DNA of 60,958 bases from Streptomyces regalis (lineage in GTDB: Bacteria > Actinomycetota > Actinomycetes > Streptomycetales > Streptomycetaceae): contig NZ_LLZG01000358.1 in assembly GCF_001509475.1 (NCBI RefSeq), positions 1 through 60,958 of the forward strand, read 5' to 3'. Each line of letters starts with the position of its first letter. Position 1 is the first letter of the stretch. The translations under genes and the position numbers were made by a program. Positions 14,503-23,972 of the stretch are shown here, in pieces. Below the pieces are notes generated by a model, which searched no databases, had not been told where the DNA came from, and saw only the letters and a program-made list of their open reading frames with translations.

Positions 14503-15620
14503 ACGCGCTCCACCGTCCCCTCGGACACGGCATACCGCGCCCCCGCCAGCACATGCGGTACGTCGTCGTCGACCGCGGCGGTCACCAGGACCTGCTCACC
14601 GGGCGCGACCAACTCGGCCAGACGCTCACGGCGTCGGCTGTCCAGCTCGGCGAAGACGTCGTCGAGGACCAGCACCGGTTCGTTTCCTTCGGCCCTGAGC
14701 AGGTCGTACGAGGCCAGGCGGAGCGCCAGCGCATAGGACCAGGACTCGCCGTGCGAGGCGTAGCCCTTGGCGGGCAGCTGACCGAGTTTGAGAAGCAGAT
14801 CGTCCCGATGGGGGCCTACGAGGGTGACGCCGCGCTCGATCTCCTGCTTGCGGGCATCGGCGAGCGCCGCCATCAGCTGCTCGAAGAGGTCCTCACGCGT
14901 ATGCGCCTCACCGGGAGCCGACGGCTTGTAGTCCAGGGCGACGGGGCCGCCGCCGGGGGCCAGTTGCTCGTACGCCTTGTCGGCCAGCGGGTGGATCGCC
15001 GCGATCAGGTCGAGGCGCTGAGCGAGCAACTCGGCGCCCGCGCGCGCGAGGTGCTGGTCCCAGACGTCGAGGGTGGACAGATCCATCGTGCGGCCGCCGT
15101 GGCGGCGGGCCAGCGCGGCCGTCTTGAGGAGGGTGTTGCGCTGCTTGAGGACCCGCTCGTAGTCGGAGCGGACACCGGCCATGCGCGGGGAGCGGGCGGT
15201 GATCAGCTCGTCGAGGAAACGGCGCCGCTCGCCGGGGTCGCCCTTGACCAGGGCGAGGTCCTCCGGGGCGAACAGGACGGTCCGCACGATGCCGAGCACG
15301 TCACGGGGTCTGACCTGCGAGGATCTGTTGATGCGGGCCCGGTTGGCCTTGCCGGGGTTCAGCTCCAGCTCGACCAGCTGCTGCCGGTCGCCCTGCTTGA
15401 CCTGGGCCCGGATGATCGCCCGGTCGGCGCCCATGCGCACGAGAGGGGCGTCCGAGGCGACGCGATGGCTACCGAGGGTGGCGAGATAACCGACGGCCTC
15501 GACGAGGTTGGTCTTCCCCTGGCCGTTGGGTCCGACGAAGGCGGTGACGCCCGGGTCGAGCGGGACTTCGACCCGGGCGTACGAGCGGAAGTCGGCCAGC
15601 GACAGATGCGTGACGTGCAT
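14499..15620 (-). CDS. recF: DNA replication and repair protein RecF
   Basis: A 373-residue SMC-like ATPase that binds gapped DNA and helps load RecA in gap repair. Walker A is GPNGQGKTN (about residues 29-37). The signature region is [12 protein letters not shown] and Walker B is [13 protein letters not shown], followed by an [11 protein letters not shown]-loop area. The length is typical. It starts with ATG at 15620 and overlaps dciA by four bases. The dnaN-gnd-recF-dciA-gyrB order is standard in Streptomyces, with gnd inserted between dnaN and recF. Confidence 0.97.
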   Translation of the reverse strand: MHVTHLSLADFRSYARVEVPLDPGVTAFVGPNGQGKTNLVEAVGYLATLGSHRVASDAPLVRMGADRAIIRAQVKQGDRQQLVELELNPGKANRARINRSSQVRPRDVLGIVRTVLFAPEDLALVKGDPGERRRFLDELITARSPRMAGVRSDYERVLKQRNTLLKTAALARRHGGRTMDLSTLDVWDQHLARAGAELLAQRLDLIAAIHPLADKAYEQLAPGGGPVALDYKPSAPGEAHTREDLFEQLMAALADARKQEIERGVTLVGPHRDDLLLKLGQLPAKGYASHGESWSYALALRLASYDLLRAEGNEPVLVLDDVFAELDSRRRERLAELVAPGEQVLVTAAVDDDVPHVLAGARYAVSEGTVERV

Positions 15621-15666
15621 GGTCGTTCGCCGACCTCCCCCAACGTGTGGTTCAGCTTTCCCCAGC

Positions 15667-15675
15667 TGTGGACAA
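15667..15675 (-). promoter_or_regulatory. DnaA box between recF and gnd
   Basis: The plus strand reads tgtggacaa, the exact complement of TTGTCCACA, 47 bases upstream of recF. A single consensus box here could couple recF expression to DnaA or act as a minor DnaA-binding site. Confidence 0.55.
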
Positions 15676-15769
15676 CCGGGTCACTCCTGAGGGTGCCAGG
15701 GTGCCATCCCCAGGGTGTGGATTACTTGTTCTCGTTTCCGCCGGCGTTCCCGACGGTCGTTCCCGCCGG

Positions 15770-16645
15770 TTACTTCGTCTCGACCGCGTGGCCGCCGAAC
15801 TGGTTCCGCAGCGCCGCGATCATCTTCATCTGCGGGGAGTCGTCCTGACGGGACGCGAACCGCGCGAACAGCGACGCGGTGATCGCCGGGAGCGGCACCG
15901 CATGGTCGATGGCGGCTTCCACAGTCCAGCGTCCCTCGCCGGAGTCCTGTGCATAACCCCTGAGCTTGTCCAGGTGCTCGTCCTCGTCGAGGGCGTTCAC
16001 CGCCAGGTCCAGCAGCCAGGACCGGATGACCGTGCCCTCCTGCCAGGAGCGGAAGACCTCCCGGACGTCGGTCACGGAGTCGACCTTCTCCAGCAGCTCC
16101 CAGCCCTCGGCGTAGGCCTGCATCATCGCGTACTCGATGCCGTTGTGGACCATCTTCGCGAAGTGCCCCGCGCCCACCTTGCCGGCGTGCACCGAGCCGA
16201 AGTCACCCTCGGGCTTGAGGGCGTCGAAGATCGGCTGCACCTTGGCGACGTTCTCCGGGGCGCCGCCGTACATCAGCGCATAGCCGTTCTCCAGGCCCCA
16301 GACTCCGCCGGAGACGCCGCAGTCGACGAAGCCGATGCCCTTGGCCGCCAGCTCCTCGGCGTGCCGCTCGTCGTCCGTCCAGCGGGAGTTCCCGCCGTCC
16401 ACCACGACGTCACCGGGCTCCAGCAGCTCGGCGAGCTCGTCGATGGTCGACTGGGTCGGGGCACCGGCCGGGACCATCACCCAGATCACGCGCGGCCCGA
16501 GGAGCTTGCCCACAAGCTCTTCCAGGCTGTGGACATCCGCGAGGTCCGGGTTGCGGTCGTATCCGACAACGGTGTGGCCCGCGCGGCGTATCCGCTCGCG
16601 CATGTTGCCGCCCATCTTGCCGAGGCCGACGAGACCGAGCTCCAT
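15770..16645 (-). CDS. gnd: 6-phosphogluconate dehydrogenase (decarboxylating), short form
   Basis: A 291-residue enzyme converting 6-phosphogluconate to ribulose 5-phosphate and CO2 in the pentose phosphate pathway. The N-terminal Rossmann fold begins MELGLVGLGKMGGNMRERIR. Substrate-site motifs are DGGNSRWTD, CGVSGGVWGLENGYALMYGG and the catalytic region FAKMVHNGIEYAMMQAYAEG. The length is that of the short, often NAD-dependent (GndA/YqeC) type rather than the 470-residue form. The frame is open 30 codons upstream, but the ATG at 16645 has AAGGAA about nine bases before it. A metabolic gene between dnaN and recF is a known Streptomyces peculiarity. Confidence 0.93.
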   Translation of the reverse strand: MELGLVGLGKMGGNMRERIRRAGHTVVGYDRNPDLADVHSLEELVGKLLGPRVIWVMVPAGAPTQSTIDELAELLEPGDVVVDGGNSRWTDDERHAEELAAKGIGFVDCGVSGGVWGLENGYALMYGGAPENVAKVQPIFDALKPEGDFGSVHAGKVGAGHFAKMVHNGIEYAMMQAYAEGWELLEKVDSVTDVREVFRSWQEGTVIRSWLLDLAVNALDEDEHLDKLRGYAQDSGEGRWTVEAAIDHAVPLPAITASLFARFASRQDDSPQMKMIAALRNQFGGHAVETK

Positions 16646-16806
16646 CAGTTGTTCCTTAGGTTGCTGTGGCGTGTGGGGCACCTGCGTGCCCACGTCCGAG
16701 CCTAAACCCGGACGCACGCGCACATCCGTGGGCATACGCGCTCATACGTACGCTCTCACCTGCGGCTTCACCGAACGGGGCCGATCACCCACAGGACCTG
16801 CGGGAC

Positions 16807-16907
16807 TGTGGACGGCGGCTGACGCCAAGGCCCAGCGGCTCACGCCGAGGCCCGAGGTCCGAACCGAGGGCCCGGAAATCCACCGGCCCCCCAGCCTCTG
16901 TGGACAA
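16807..16907 (-). promoter_or_regulatory. Two DnaA-box motifs between gnd and dnaN
   Basis: The plus strand reads tgtggacgg at 16807-16815 (one difference class from consensus) and tgtggacaa at 16899-16907 (exact). Both have the same orientation, and the second lies two bases beyond the dnaN stop codon. They are outside the main oriC cluster. Confidence 0.5.
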
Positions 16908-16909
16908 CG

Positions 16910-18040
16910 TCAGCCGCTCAGGCGCACCGGCATGATCAGGTACTTGTAGGCCTCGTCCGCCTCGGCGTCCAGCGCCGGCTTGCCGCTGAGCAGCGCGGGC
17001 TTCGTGGACGTCGTGAAGGAAAGCTGGGCGACCGGGGAGTCGATGGCGCTCAGGCCGTCCAGCAGGAACGTCGGGTTGAAGGCGATCGAGATGTCGTCGC
17101 CCTCCAGCTGGGCGTCGACCCTTTCCACAGCCTGTGCGTCGTCGCTGGAACCGGCCTCCAGGATGAGCACACCCTGCTCGAAGCTCAGCCGCACCGGAGT
17201 GTTGCGCTCGGCGACCAGGGCCACACGCTTGACGGCCTCCACGAAGGGGGCGGTCTCGATCACCGCGACGGAGTTGAACTCCGTCGGGAACAGCGTGCGG
17301 TACTTCGGGAGGTCGCCCTCCAGGAGACGGGTCGTCGTACGGCGGCCCGCGCCCTCGAAACCGATCAGACCTTCGCCCGCACCCGAGCCGGACAGCGCCA
17401 GGGTGACGCTGTCGCCGCTGGTCAGCGCCTTGGCGGTGTCCAGGAGCGTCTTGGCGGGGACCAGGGCGACCGCCGAGGCCTCCGGGTTCTCCGGCTTCCA
17501 CAGGAACTCGCGGACCGCGAAGCGGTAGCGGTCGGTGGAGGCCAGCGTCACCGTGTCGCCCTCGATCTCGATGCGCACACCGGTGAGGACGGGCAGCGTG
17601 TCGTCACGGCCGGCGGCGATCGCGACCTGGGCGGCCGCGGACGCGAAGACCTCGCCGGGGACGGTGCCCGTGGCGTTCGGCATCTGCGGCAGCGCCGGGT
17701 ACTCCTCCACAGGCAGGGTGTGGAGTGTGAACCGCGAGGAGCCGCAGACCACGGTCGCCCGTACACCGTCTGTGGAAATCTCCACCGGCCGGTTGGGAAG
17801 AGCCCGGCAGATGTCGGCGAGCAGCCGGCCGGAGACCAGGACCGTACCCTCCTCCTCGACCTCGGTCTCCACGGACACGCGCGCGGAGACCTCGTAGTCG
17901 AAGCTGGACAGGCTCAGCTGGCCGTCCTCGGCCTTGAGGAGGAGGCCGGCGAGGACCGGCGCCGGCGGACGGGCCGGGAGGCTGCGCGCCGCCCAGGCCA
18001 CTGCCTCCGCGAGTACGTCGCGTTCCACCCGGATCTTCAC
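16910..18040 (-). CDS. dnaN: DNA polymerase III subunit beta (sliding clamp)
   Basis: A 376-residue ring-forming clamp that tethers the replicative polymerase to DNA. The three clamp domains are visible in order: MKIRVERDVLAEAVAWAARS at the start, FRFTLHTLPVEEYPALPQ-type motifs in the middle (SSRFTLHTLPVEEYPALPQM), and the conserved C-terminal end YKYLIMPVRLSG. The frame is open 37 codons upstream, but the GTG at 18040 has a strong Shine-Dalgarno sequence (AGGAGGCGGCAACA before it) and gives the family length. It is transcribed away from oriC, with the oriC box region lying upstream. Confidence 0.97.
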   Translation of the reverse strand: MKIRVERDVLAEAVAWAARSLPARPPAPVLAGLLLKAEDGQLSLSSFDYEVSARVSVETEVEEEGTVLVSGRLLADICRALPNRPVEISTDGVRATVVCGSSRFTLHTLPVEEYPALPQMPNATGTVPGEVFASAAAQVAIAAGRDDTLPVLTGVRIEIEGDTVTLASTDRYRFAVREFLWKPENPEASAVALVPAKTLLDTAKALTSGDSVTLALSGSGAGEGLIGFEGAGRRTTTRLLEGDLPKYRTLFPTEFNSVAVIETAPFVEAVKRVALVAERNTPVRLSFEQGVLILEAGSSDDAQAVERVDAQLEGDDISIAFNPTFLLDGLSAIDSPVAQLSFTTSTKPALLSGKPALDAEADEAYKYLIMPVRLSG

Positions 18041-18218
18041 TGTTGCCGCCTCCTGCTGTTGCCGGCGCTTCTCGGCCTGCCTGGCTTCGTCGTCTGTGTC
18101 GGTGTCGTCGGCCCCAGTGAGGGGAAGGACACCGGGAACAGTCTGACGCACCCCACTGACAGTAGGTGCCTCTCGGGGTCAAGTCGTGACGAGGGGCAGC
18201 CGGGGGCCGGACAGCGAG

Positions 18219-18791
18219 TTGTGCACAGGGCCCTCTTCGAAACGGATTCCCAGCTCTCTCTAGTTGGGAGTAGTAGTAGGGCCTGTGGAAACCGTGGATA
18301 ACCCTGTTTTCGCAGGTCAGGCAGGAAATTTTGTCCACGGGCCCTGTGGGCGGAGGCGGTGGACAACCGGGCGTCTCTGTGGAGAACGGAAAGTTCTGCA
18401 CACGCCGTGCACAGCCTCGGGCGACTTCTCCCCAGTACCGTCCCCAGCTTTACCCACCTTTCCCACAGCCCAACCCGGCAGCTTCGTGTGACGCCTTTCA
18501 CTCGACCCGGTGAGGAGGCGCGTCGCGTTGCCGAACAGTGGACAGCCATGTGGAGAAGCTGGGGATCACTGGGGACAACCGTCCTCAGCCTGTGGGTTGC
18601 CGGTGGACAACTTCATGCACAGCTTGTGGATCACCGCGCTGTCCACAGTCTGTGGAGATCCTTCGTCCACCAATCCACAAGCAGCTGACCTGGCTTGATC
18701 GTCTCTCAACAGAGGAGGCTGTGGACACGATCTGGACAACTTCCCGGTCCCCAGGATGTGGACGGGAAAAAGTCACCGGATCTGTGGAGAG
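18219..18791. other. oriC: Chromosomal replication origin oriC
   Basis: The dnaN-dnaA intergenic region carries about 17 DnaA-box motifs. Clear ones on the plus strand: 18331 TTGTCCACG and 18639 CTGTCCACA. Clear ones on the minus strand: TTATCCACG (18293-18301), TTGTCCACC (18358-18366 and 18602-18610), TTCTCCACA (18378-18386 and 18549-18557), TTGTCCCCA (18570-18578), TGATCCACA (18625-18633), ATCTCCACA (18651-18659), GTGTCCACA (18720-18728), TTGTCCAGA (18731-18739), CCGTCCACA (18757-18765) and CTCTCCACA (18783-18791). Weaker ones are at 18219, 18284 and 18671. They form two groups separated by a box-poor stretch of about 130 bases (18403-18536), and most point the same way. No long AT-rich unwinding element is seen; aaatttt at 18326-18332 is the most AT-rich short stretch. 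Position and box content match the known Streptomyces oriC. Confidence 0.95.
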
Positions 18792-18842
18792 AGGCCGTAA
18801 CGCGGCACGTAATCGAACAGCGGGTGGCCACGGGACGAAGAA

Positions 18843-18875
18843 GGGCGCCCCCGGGAACTCGTCCCGGGGGCGCCC
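18843..18875 (-). terminator. Terminator after dnaA
   Basis: A very stable hairpin, gggcgcccccggga (18843-18856) pairing with tcccgggggcgccc (18862-18875), begins 24 bases after the dnaA stop. It separates dnaA transcription from oriC. Confidence 0.75.
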
Positions 18876-18898
18876 TCGGCGTCGTGGCTCTGTCTCTG

Positions 18899-20797
18899 TC
18901 AGCCGTTCTTGATGCGGTTGGTCAGCTCGGTGACCTGGTTGTAGATGGAGCGTCGCTCGGCCATGAGATTGCGGATCTTGCGGTCGGCGTGCATGACCGT
19001 GGTGTGGTCGCGGCCGCCGAACAGTGCGCCGATCTTCGGCAGGGACAGGTCCGTCAGCTCGCGGCACAGGTACATGGCGATCTGGCGGGCCGTGACGAGC
19101 GCGCGGCCGCGCGAGGTGCCGCACAGGTCCTCGACCGTGAGGCCGAAGTAGTCGGCGGTCGCGCCCATGATGGCCGTCGAGGTGATCTCCGGCGCGGAGT
19201 CCTCGCCCCCGGGGATCAGGTCCTTCAGGACGATCTCCGTCAGGCCCAGGTCCACCGGCTGCCGGTTGAGCGACGCGAACGCCGTCACCCGGATCAGCGC
19301 CCCCTCCAGCTCGCGGATGTTGCGCGAGATGCGGGAGGCGATGAACTCCAGTACCTCCGGCGGGGCGTTGAGCTGCTCCTGCACCGCCTTCTTGCGGAGG
19401 ATCGCGATACGCGTCTCCAGCTCCGGCGGCTGGACGTCGGTGATCAGACCCCACTCGAAACGGTTCCGCAGCCGGTCCTCCAGCGTGACCAGCTGCTTCG
19501 GCGGCCGGTCGCTGGACAGAACGATCTGCTTGTTCGCGTTGTGGAGCGTGTTGAAGGTGTGGAAGAACTCCTCCTGCGTCGACTCCTTGTCCGCGAGGAA
19601 CTGGATGTCGTCGACGAGCAGGATGTCCATCTCCCGGTACCGCTTGCGGAAGCTGTCGCCCTTGCCGTCGCGGATGGAGTTGATGAACTCGTTGGTGAAC
19701 TCCTCCGAGCTCACGTACCGCACGCGCGTGCCCGGGTACAGGCTGCGCGCGTAGTGCCCGATCGCGTGCAGCAGGTGGGTCTTGCCGAGGCCCGACTCCC
19801 CGTAGATGAAGAGGGGGTTGTAGGCCTTCGCGGGCGCCTCGGCGACGGCCACCGCGGCCGCGTGCGCAAAGCGGTTGGAGGCGCCGATGACGAACGTGTC
19901 GAAGAGGTACTTCGGGTTCAGGCGTGCGGTCGGTTCGCCGGGCCCGGGCGCCGGCGCGGGCTGTGCGGCCAGCGGGCCGGGGGCGCCGGTGGTGGGCAGG
20001 TTCGTGCCGACGGGGCCGCCGCGGTGCACATGGCCGGAGCCGGGGGGCGGCTCGGGCATGTCGCGGCGGGTGTCGCGGTCGTAGTCGCCGCGTGGCTGCT
20101 CGTAGTCGTTGCGCGGTTGGTCGTACTCGGGCCGCTGCTGCTCGTAGTCGGAGCGGCGTCCGTCGTACGACGGACGGTCCATCGGCTGCGGGCGGTAGTC
20201 CTGGGAGGGCGGGCCGTAGGAGTCCTGTGCGTAGGAGCCCTGCGACGGCGATGCGTACGGGTCGCGCTCCGGGAAGCCGAGCCGTTGCTGCTGCCAGCCG
20301 TAGTCGTCCTGCGTCGGGCGCGGCCAGCCGCCGGGGCTGGGCTCGGGGCGCTGGTACTCGTTCGGGTAGGCCGGACGGGCGGTGGGCAGCGGGTCGTTGG
20401 AGGCGCCGGGCAGGTGGTCGTCGGCGCGGTGGCGGCCGTAGCCCTCGTACGAGGGGATCTCTGGTTCCTCGTAGCGCGGCTGGGGCGGGGCAGGGGGCGC
20501 CGGTGGGGCCAGGGGTTCGCCGGCGGAGTCGTCGACGGTGATCGCGATGCGGATGGGGCGGCCGCACTCGCGGCTCAGGGTCTCGCTGACGATCGGGGCC
20601 AGTCGGCCCTCCAGTACGCCCTTCGCGAACTCGTTCGGTACGGCCAGCAGGGCGGTGTCGGCGACCAACGCGAGCGGCTGGCAGCGCCGGATCCAGTGCT
20701 CGTCCTTCGACTCGACACCCTGTCCGCGGCCCTCACCGAGGAGCTGCTCCAGTACTCGTGGCCACACTGCGGCAAGATCGGCAGGTACGTCAGCCAC
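18899..20797 (-). CDS. dnaA: Chromosomal replication initiator protein DnaA
   Basis: A 632-residue initiator that binds DnaA boxes in oriC and opens the origin. Domain I (about 1-85) contains [12 protein letters not shown]. Domain II is an unusually long, disordered linker of about 210 residues rich in Pro, Gln, Tyr and Arg ([20 protein letters not shown]), typical of Streptomyces. The AAA+ domain III has Walker [10 protein letters not shown], Walker [15 protein letters not shown] and sensor motifs. Domain IV carries the box-binding signature [15 protein letters not shown]. The start is GTG (20797) with GAGAGAG upstream. Two DnaA-box motifs in its promoter region suggest autoregulation. Confidence 0.98.
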
Positions 20798-20930
20798 AGG
20801 GCACGCTCTCTCACGGGTCCCACGAACGTGTGATGGTGGGACGGGTCGGGTTTCAAATCGGGTGGAGCCAGAGTCAAGGGGACAAGGAGTTCAGCCACGG
20901 TAGTCAGGGCGGCGGGTGCGGTTCAAGTTG

Positions 20931-20951
20931 TTGTCCCCAGGCTGTGGATAG
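20931..20951. promoter_or_regulatory. DnaA boxes in the dnaA promoter region
   Basis: TTGTCCCCA on the plus strand (20931-20939) and CTATCCACA on the minus strand (complement of 20943-20951) lie about 140 bases upstream of dnaA. The second overlaps a -10-like CACTAT read leftwards. Autoregulation of dnaA through such boxes is established in Streptomyces. Confidence 0.6.
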
Positions 20952-20972
20952 TGTCTCCCTGCGACCGCCGGT

Positions 20973-21002
20973 TTGACCGGATGGCGCAGCCGCGCGTACC
21001 GT
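20973..21002 (+). promoter_or_regulatory. Probable rpmH promoter
   Basis: TTGACC (20973-20978) and TACCGT (20997-21002) are separated by 18 bases, a good match to the Streptomyces housekeeping (HrdB) promoter. It would drive rpmH about 160 bases downstream. It lies back to back with the dnaA promoter area; other promoters in this 373-base gap are likely. Confidence 0.5.
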
Positions 21003-21170
21003 AACCAGGTCGAGTTGTCGATGGCTGCTGCCGCCTGCCTCCGATGGGCACAGATCGCGTAAAGGTGATCGGTAAGCGGTGCACTCGGGCGTTAACGCGA
21101 GCTACTCGTGGGCGCACGGTGACAGCCAGGACGGCACCCGCAACCACCGATTTATTTCTGGAGCCCCCGA

Positions 21171-21308
21171 GTGAGCAAGCGCACCTTCCAGCCGAACAAC
21201 CGTCGTCGCGCGAAGACCCACGGCTTCCGGCTGCGTATGCGCACCCGTGCCGGCCGCGCGATTCTCGCGTCCCGCCGTAGCAAGGGTCGCGCCCGTCTGT
21301 CCGCCTGA
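21171..21308 (+). CDS. rpmH: 50S ribosomal protein L34
   Basis: A 45-residue basic protein starting at GTG 21171 and reading [20 protein letters not shown], then [20 protein letters not shown] and ending ARLSA. This is the complete L34 sequence pattern, a component of the large ribosomal subunit. The start has GGAG (21160-21163) seven bases upstream. rpmH-rnpA-yidD-yidC-jag-rsmG is the classical origin-proximal order. Confidence 0.97.
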   Translation: MSKRTFQPNNRRRAKTHGFRLRMRTRAGRAILASRRSKGRARLSA

Positions 21309-21329
21309 TCCCGGTCAGGTCATGACGTC

Positions 21330-21701
21330 GTGCTGCCCACCGAGAACCGGCTGAGGCGGCGCGAGGACTTCGCGACCGCGGTACGACGAGGACGCAGGGC
21401 AGGACGCCAGCACCTCGTCGTCCATCTTCGTAGCGGTGCCACGGACCCGCACGCGCCTGGGGAGAGCGCTCCCCCGACGCGTGCGGGTTTCGTCGTGAGC
21501 AAGGCAGTGGGCGGCGCGGTCGTGCGGAACAAGGTGAAGCGCAGGCTTCGTCATCTGATGCGCGACCGAGTCGACCAGCTGCCCCCCGGTAGCCTGGTAG
21601 TCGTACGAGCGCTGCCCGGTGCGGGCGACGCCGACCATGCACAGCTGGCCCAAGACCTGGATGCCGCTCTGCAGCGGCTGCTGGGAGGGGGCGCGCGATG
21701 A
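21330..21701 (+). CDS. rnpA: Ribonuclease P protein component
   Basis: A 123-residue basic protein partner of RNase P RNA, which removes the 5' leader of pre-tRNAs. The start is [20 protein letters not shown], and the RNR signature is present as [20 protein letters not shown]. The GTG start at 21330 lies 21 bases after rpmH, and the 3' end overlaps yidD by four bases, so it is cotranscribed and coupled. Confidence 0.95.
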   Translation: MLPTENRLRRREDFATAVRRGRRAGRQHLVVHLRSGATDPHAPGESAPPTRAGFVVSKAVGGAVVRNKVKRRLRHLMRDRVDQLPPGSLVVVRALPGAGDADHAQLAQDLDAALQRLLGGGAR

Positions 21702-22051
21702 AGTACCCACTGCTGGCTCTGATCAAGCTGTACCAGTGGACGATCAGTCCGCTGCTCGGGCCGGTGTGCAAGTACTACCCGTCGTGCTCCCACTACGGCT
21801 ATACCGCCATCGACCGGCACGGTGCGATCAAGGGCACGGCACTCACCGCCTGGCGCATCCTGCGGTGCAATCCGTGGTCGCTGGGCGGCGTGGACCATGT
21901 CCCGCCGCGCAAGCGTCCGCGGTGGCACGAGATGCTGCGGGGCGCTTGGCGCGCACGCAAGGGCGGGCACTCCGCCGCCGAAACGGCCATCGAAGGGAAA
22001 GTTCCTCCGAGCCCGGCCGCAGAGACCCCGTCCCATGTCCAAGGAGCATGA
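21698..22051 (+). CDS. yidD: Membrane protein insertion efficiency factor YidD
   Basis: A 117-residue protein beginning [20 protein letters not shown]. It carries the family motifs [19 protein letters not shown] and [18 protein letters not shown]. YidD is thought to lie on the inner face of the membrane through an amphipathic N-terminus and to assist YidC. Its start overlaps rnpA by four bases, and yidC follows after three bases. The C-terminal 40 residues are a variable charged tail. Confidence 0.93.
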   Translation: MKYPLLALIKLYQWTISPLLGPVCKYYPSCSHYGYTAIDRHGAIKGTALTAWRILRCNPWSLGGVDHVPPRKRPRWHEMLRGAWRARKGGHSAAETAIEGKVPPSPAAETPSHVQGA

Positions 22052-22054
22052 TTA

Positions 22055-23323
22055 GTGGACACGATTGCCAGCCTCTTCAGCTTCATCACGACACCCGTTT
22101 CCTGGGTCATCGTCCAGTTCCACACGGTGTACGGCGCCCTCTTCGGCGATGACTCCGGGTGGGCCTGGGGCCTGTCCATCGTGTCCCTGGTGATTCTGAT
22201 CCGTATCTGCCTGATCCCGCTCTTCGTGAAGCAGATCAAGGCGACCCGGGCCATGCAGACGCTCCAGCCCGAGATGAAGAAGATCCAGGAGCGCTACAAG
22301 AACGACAAGCAGCGTCAGTCCGAAGAGATGATGAAGCTGTACAAGGAGACGGGCACCAACCCGCTCTCCTCGTGCCTGCCCATCCTGGCGCAGTCGCCGT
22401 TCTTCTTCGCGCTGTACCACGTGCTCAACAGCATCGCGAACAACGACACCGTCGGTGTCATCAACGACAGCCTGCTGAAGAGCGCGCAGAAGGCGCACAT
22501 CTTCGGGGCCCCGCTGGCCGCGAAGTTCACCGACAGCTCCGCGGACGTCGCGGAACTCGACGCTTCGTTGACCACGGTCCGCATCGTCACCGCGGTGATG
22601 ATCGTCCTGATGTCGGCGTCGCAGTTCTACACGCAGCGCCAGCTGATGACGAAGAACGTCGACACGACGGTGAAGACGCCGTTCATGCAGCAGCAGAAGA
22701 TGCTGATGTACGTCTTCCCCATCATGTTCGCCGTCTTCGGCATCAACTTCCCCGTCGGTGTTCTCGTCTACTGGCTGACCACCAACGTCTGGACCATGGG
22801 CCAGCAGATGTACGTCATCCGCAACAACCCGACCCCGGGTTCGAAGGCCCAGGCCGCGTACCTGGAGCGCCTGACCAAGCACGTCACGAGCCACGGCAAG
22901 ACCCGCGGCCGTGGCGAGCGCGCCATCGTCAAGGCCATCGTCGCCAAGGGCCGCGACCGCAACGAGCACGAGCGCAAGTTCATCAACGGCCTGAGCAAGG
23001 CCGGTCTCGCGGCGCAGGCCGACGGCACCGTGGTGAAGAGCGAGGGCGCCGTCGTCACCGTGGCCGAGGACGGTACGCCGACCACCGCCGGCGCGGCCCC
23101 CAGGCGCCAGCAGCCGAAGCGGCAGAGCAAGGCCCAGCGTCAGTCCGGTGCGAAGCAGGCCGGTGAGCCGACGTCGTTGGAGAAGTCCGACGAGCCCGAG
23201 GACGCCAAGCCTGGCGCCGCAAAGAAGGCTGAGCCCAAGCCCGGCAGCGGCGCCCGCAGCAAGGCCCAGTCAGGGCAGCGCAAGGGCGGTCCGCAGCGCC
23301 CCAAGTCCCCGTCCAAGAAGTAA
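22055..23323 (+). CDS. yidC: Membrane protein insertase YidC
   Basis: A 422-residue insertase for integral membrane proteins, working alone or with SecYEG. Five membrane helices are visible: [16 protein letters not shown] near the start, [56 protein letters not shown] and [20 protein letters not shown]. Helix 2 carries the conserved Arg of the hydrophilic groove ([10 protein letters not shown]). The C-terminal 140 residues are a long basic tail ([13 protein letters not shown]), usual in actinobacterial YidC and likely to touch the ribosome. The start is GTG at 22055, and khpB follows after 15 bases. Confidence 0.95.
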   Translation: MDTIASLFSFITTPVSWVIVQFHTVYGALFGDDSGWAWGLSIVSLVILIRICLIPLFVKQIKATRAMQTLQPEMKKIQERYKNDKQRQSEEMMKLYKETGTNPLSSCLPILAQSPFFFALYHVLNSIANNDTVGVINDSLLKSAQKAHIFGAPLAAKFTDSSADVAELDASLTTVRIVTAVMIVLMSASQFYTQRQLMTKNVDTTVKTPFMQQQKMLMYVFPIMFAVFGINFPVGVLVYWLTTNVWTMGQQMYVIRNNPTPGSKAQAAYLERLTKHVTSHGKTRGRGERAIVKAIVAKGRDRNEHERKFINGLSKAGLAAQADGTVVKSEGAVVTVAEDGTPTTAGAAPRRQQPKRQSKAQRQSGAKQAGEPTSLEKSDEPEDAKPGAAKKAEPKPGSGARSKAQSGQRKGGPQRPKSPSKK

Positions 23324-23338
23324 GAAGGAGCCCATCCC

Positions 23339-23851
23339 GTGACGGAAGGCACCACCTCCGCTGCTGCCGAGGGTGCAGACACCCTGACCCGCCTGGAGCA
23401 GGAGGGTGAGATCGCGGCGGACTACCTCGAGGGTCTGCTCGACATCGCCGATCTCGACGGCGACATCGACATGGACGTCGAGGCCGATCGCGCCGCTGTC
23501 TCGATCATCAGCGACGCGGGCGGCCGAGACCTGCAGAAGCTGGTCGGGCGTGACGGCGAGGTGCTGGAGGCGCTGCAGGAGCTCACGCGCCTGGCCGTGC
23601 ACCGGGAGACCGGGGACCGCAGCCGGCTCATGCTGGACATCGCGGGCTACCGCGCCAAGAAGCGTGCCGAGCTCTCCGAGCTGGGCGCCAAGGCCGCCGC
23701 CGAGGTCAAGAGCTCCGGTGAGCCCGTGAAGCTGAAGCCGATGACGCCGTTCGAGCGCAAGGTTGTGCACGACGCGGTCAAGGCCGCTGGTCTGCGCAGC
23801 GAGTCCGAGGGCGAGGAACCGCAGCGGTTCGTCGTCGTGCTTCCCGCCTGA
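23339..23851 (+). CDS. Jag/KhpB family RNA-binding protein (KH and R3H domains)
   Basis: A 170-residue protein. A KH domain is at about residues 50-110 (VSIISDAGGRDLQKLVGRDG, then EVLEALQELTRLAVHRETGD) and an R3H domain is at the C-terminus (PMTPFERKVVHDAVKAAGLR). The N-terminal Jag domain of Firmicutes is missing, as in other actinobacteria. KhpB/Jag proteins bind RNA and affect cell division and envelope growth elsewhere. It lies directly behind yidC in the same operon, and a terminator hairpin follows. Confidence 0.9.
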   Translation: MTEGTTSAAAEGADTLTRLEQEGEIAADYLEGLLDIADLDGDIDMDVEADRAAVSIISDAGGRDLQKLVGRDGEVLEALQELTRLAVHRETGDRSRLMLDIAGYRAKKRAELSELGAKAAAEVKSSGEPVKLKPMTPFERKVVHDAVKAAGLRSESEGEEPQRFVVVLPA

Positions 23852-23869
23852 TCGGCCCGTACGTTCCCC

Positions 23870-23897
23870 CGGCCCCGTCTGCCCACAGGCGGGGCCG
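23870..23897 (+). terminator. Terminator after the yidC-khpB operon
   Basis: The arms cggccccgtctg (23870-23881) and caggcggggccg (23886-23897) pair with one G-T wobble around a four-base loop, followed by aactttg. It ends the rpmH-to-khpB transcript, at least in part. Confidence 0.65.
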
Positions 23898-23972
23898 AAC
23901 TTTGTCAGCCTGATAGTTCTGGTGGTTCTGATGTCGGCGCCACGTCGGCACGGTACGGAAGGACGGTCCCCC

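Noticed and set aside
23763..23972. N-terminal extension of RsmG
   Set aside because: It overlaps khpB and contains a terminator hairpin; the GTG at 23973 gives the family length.
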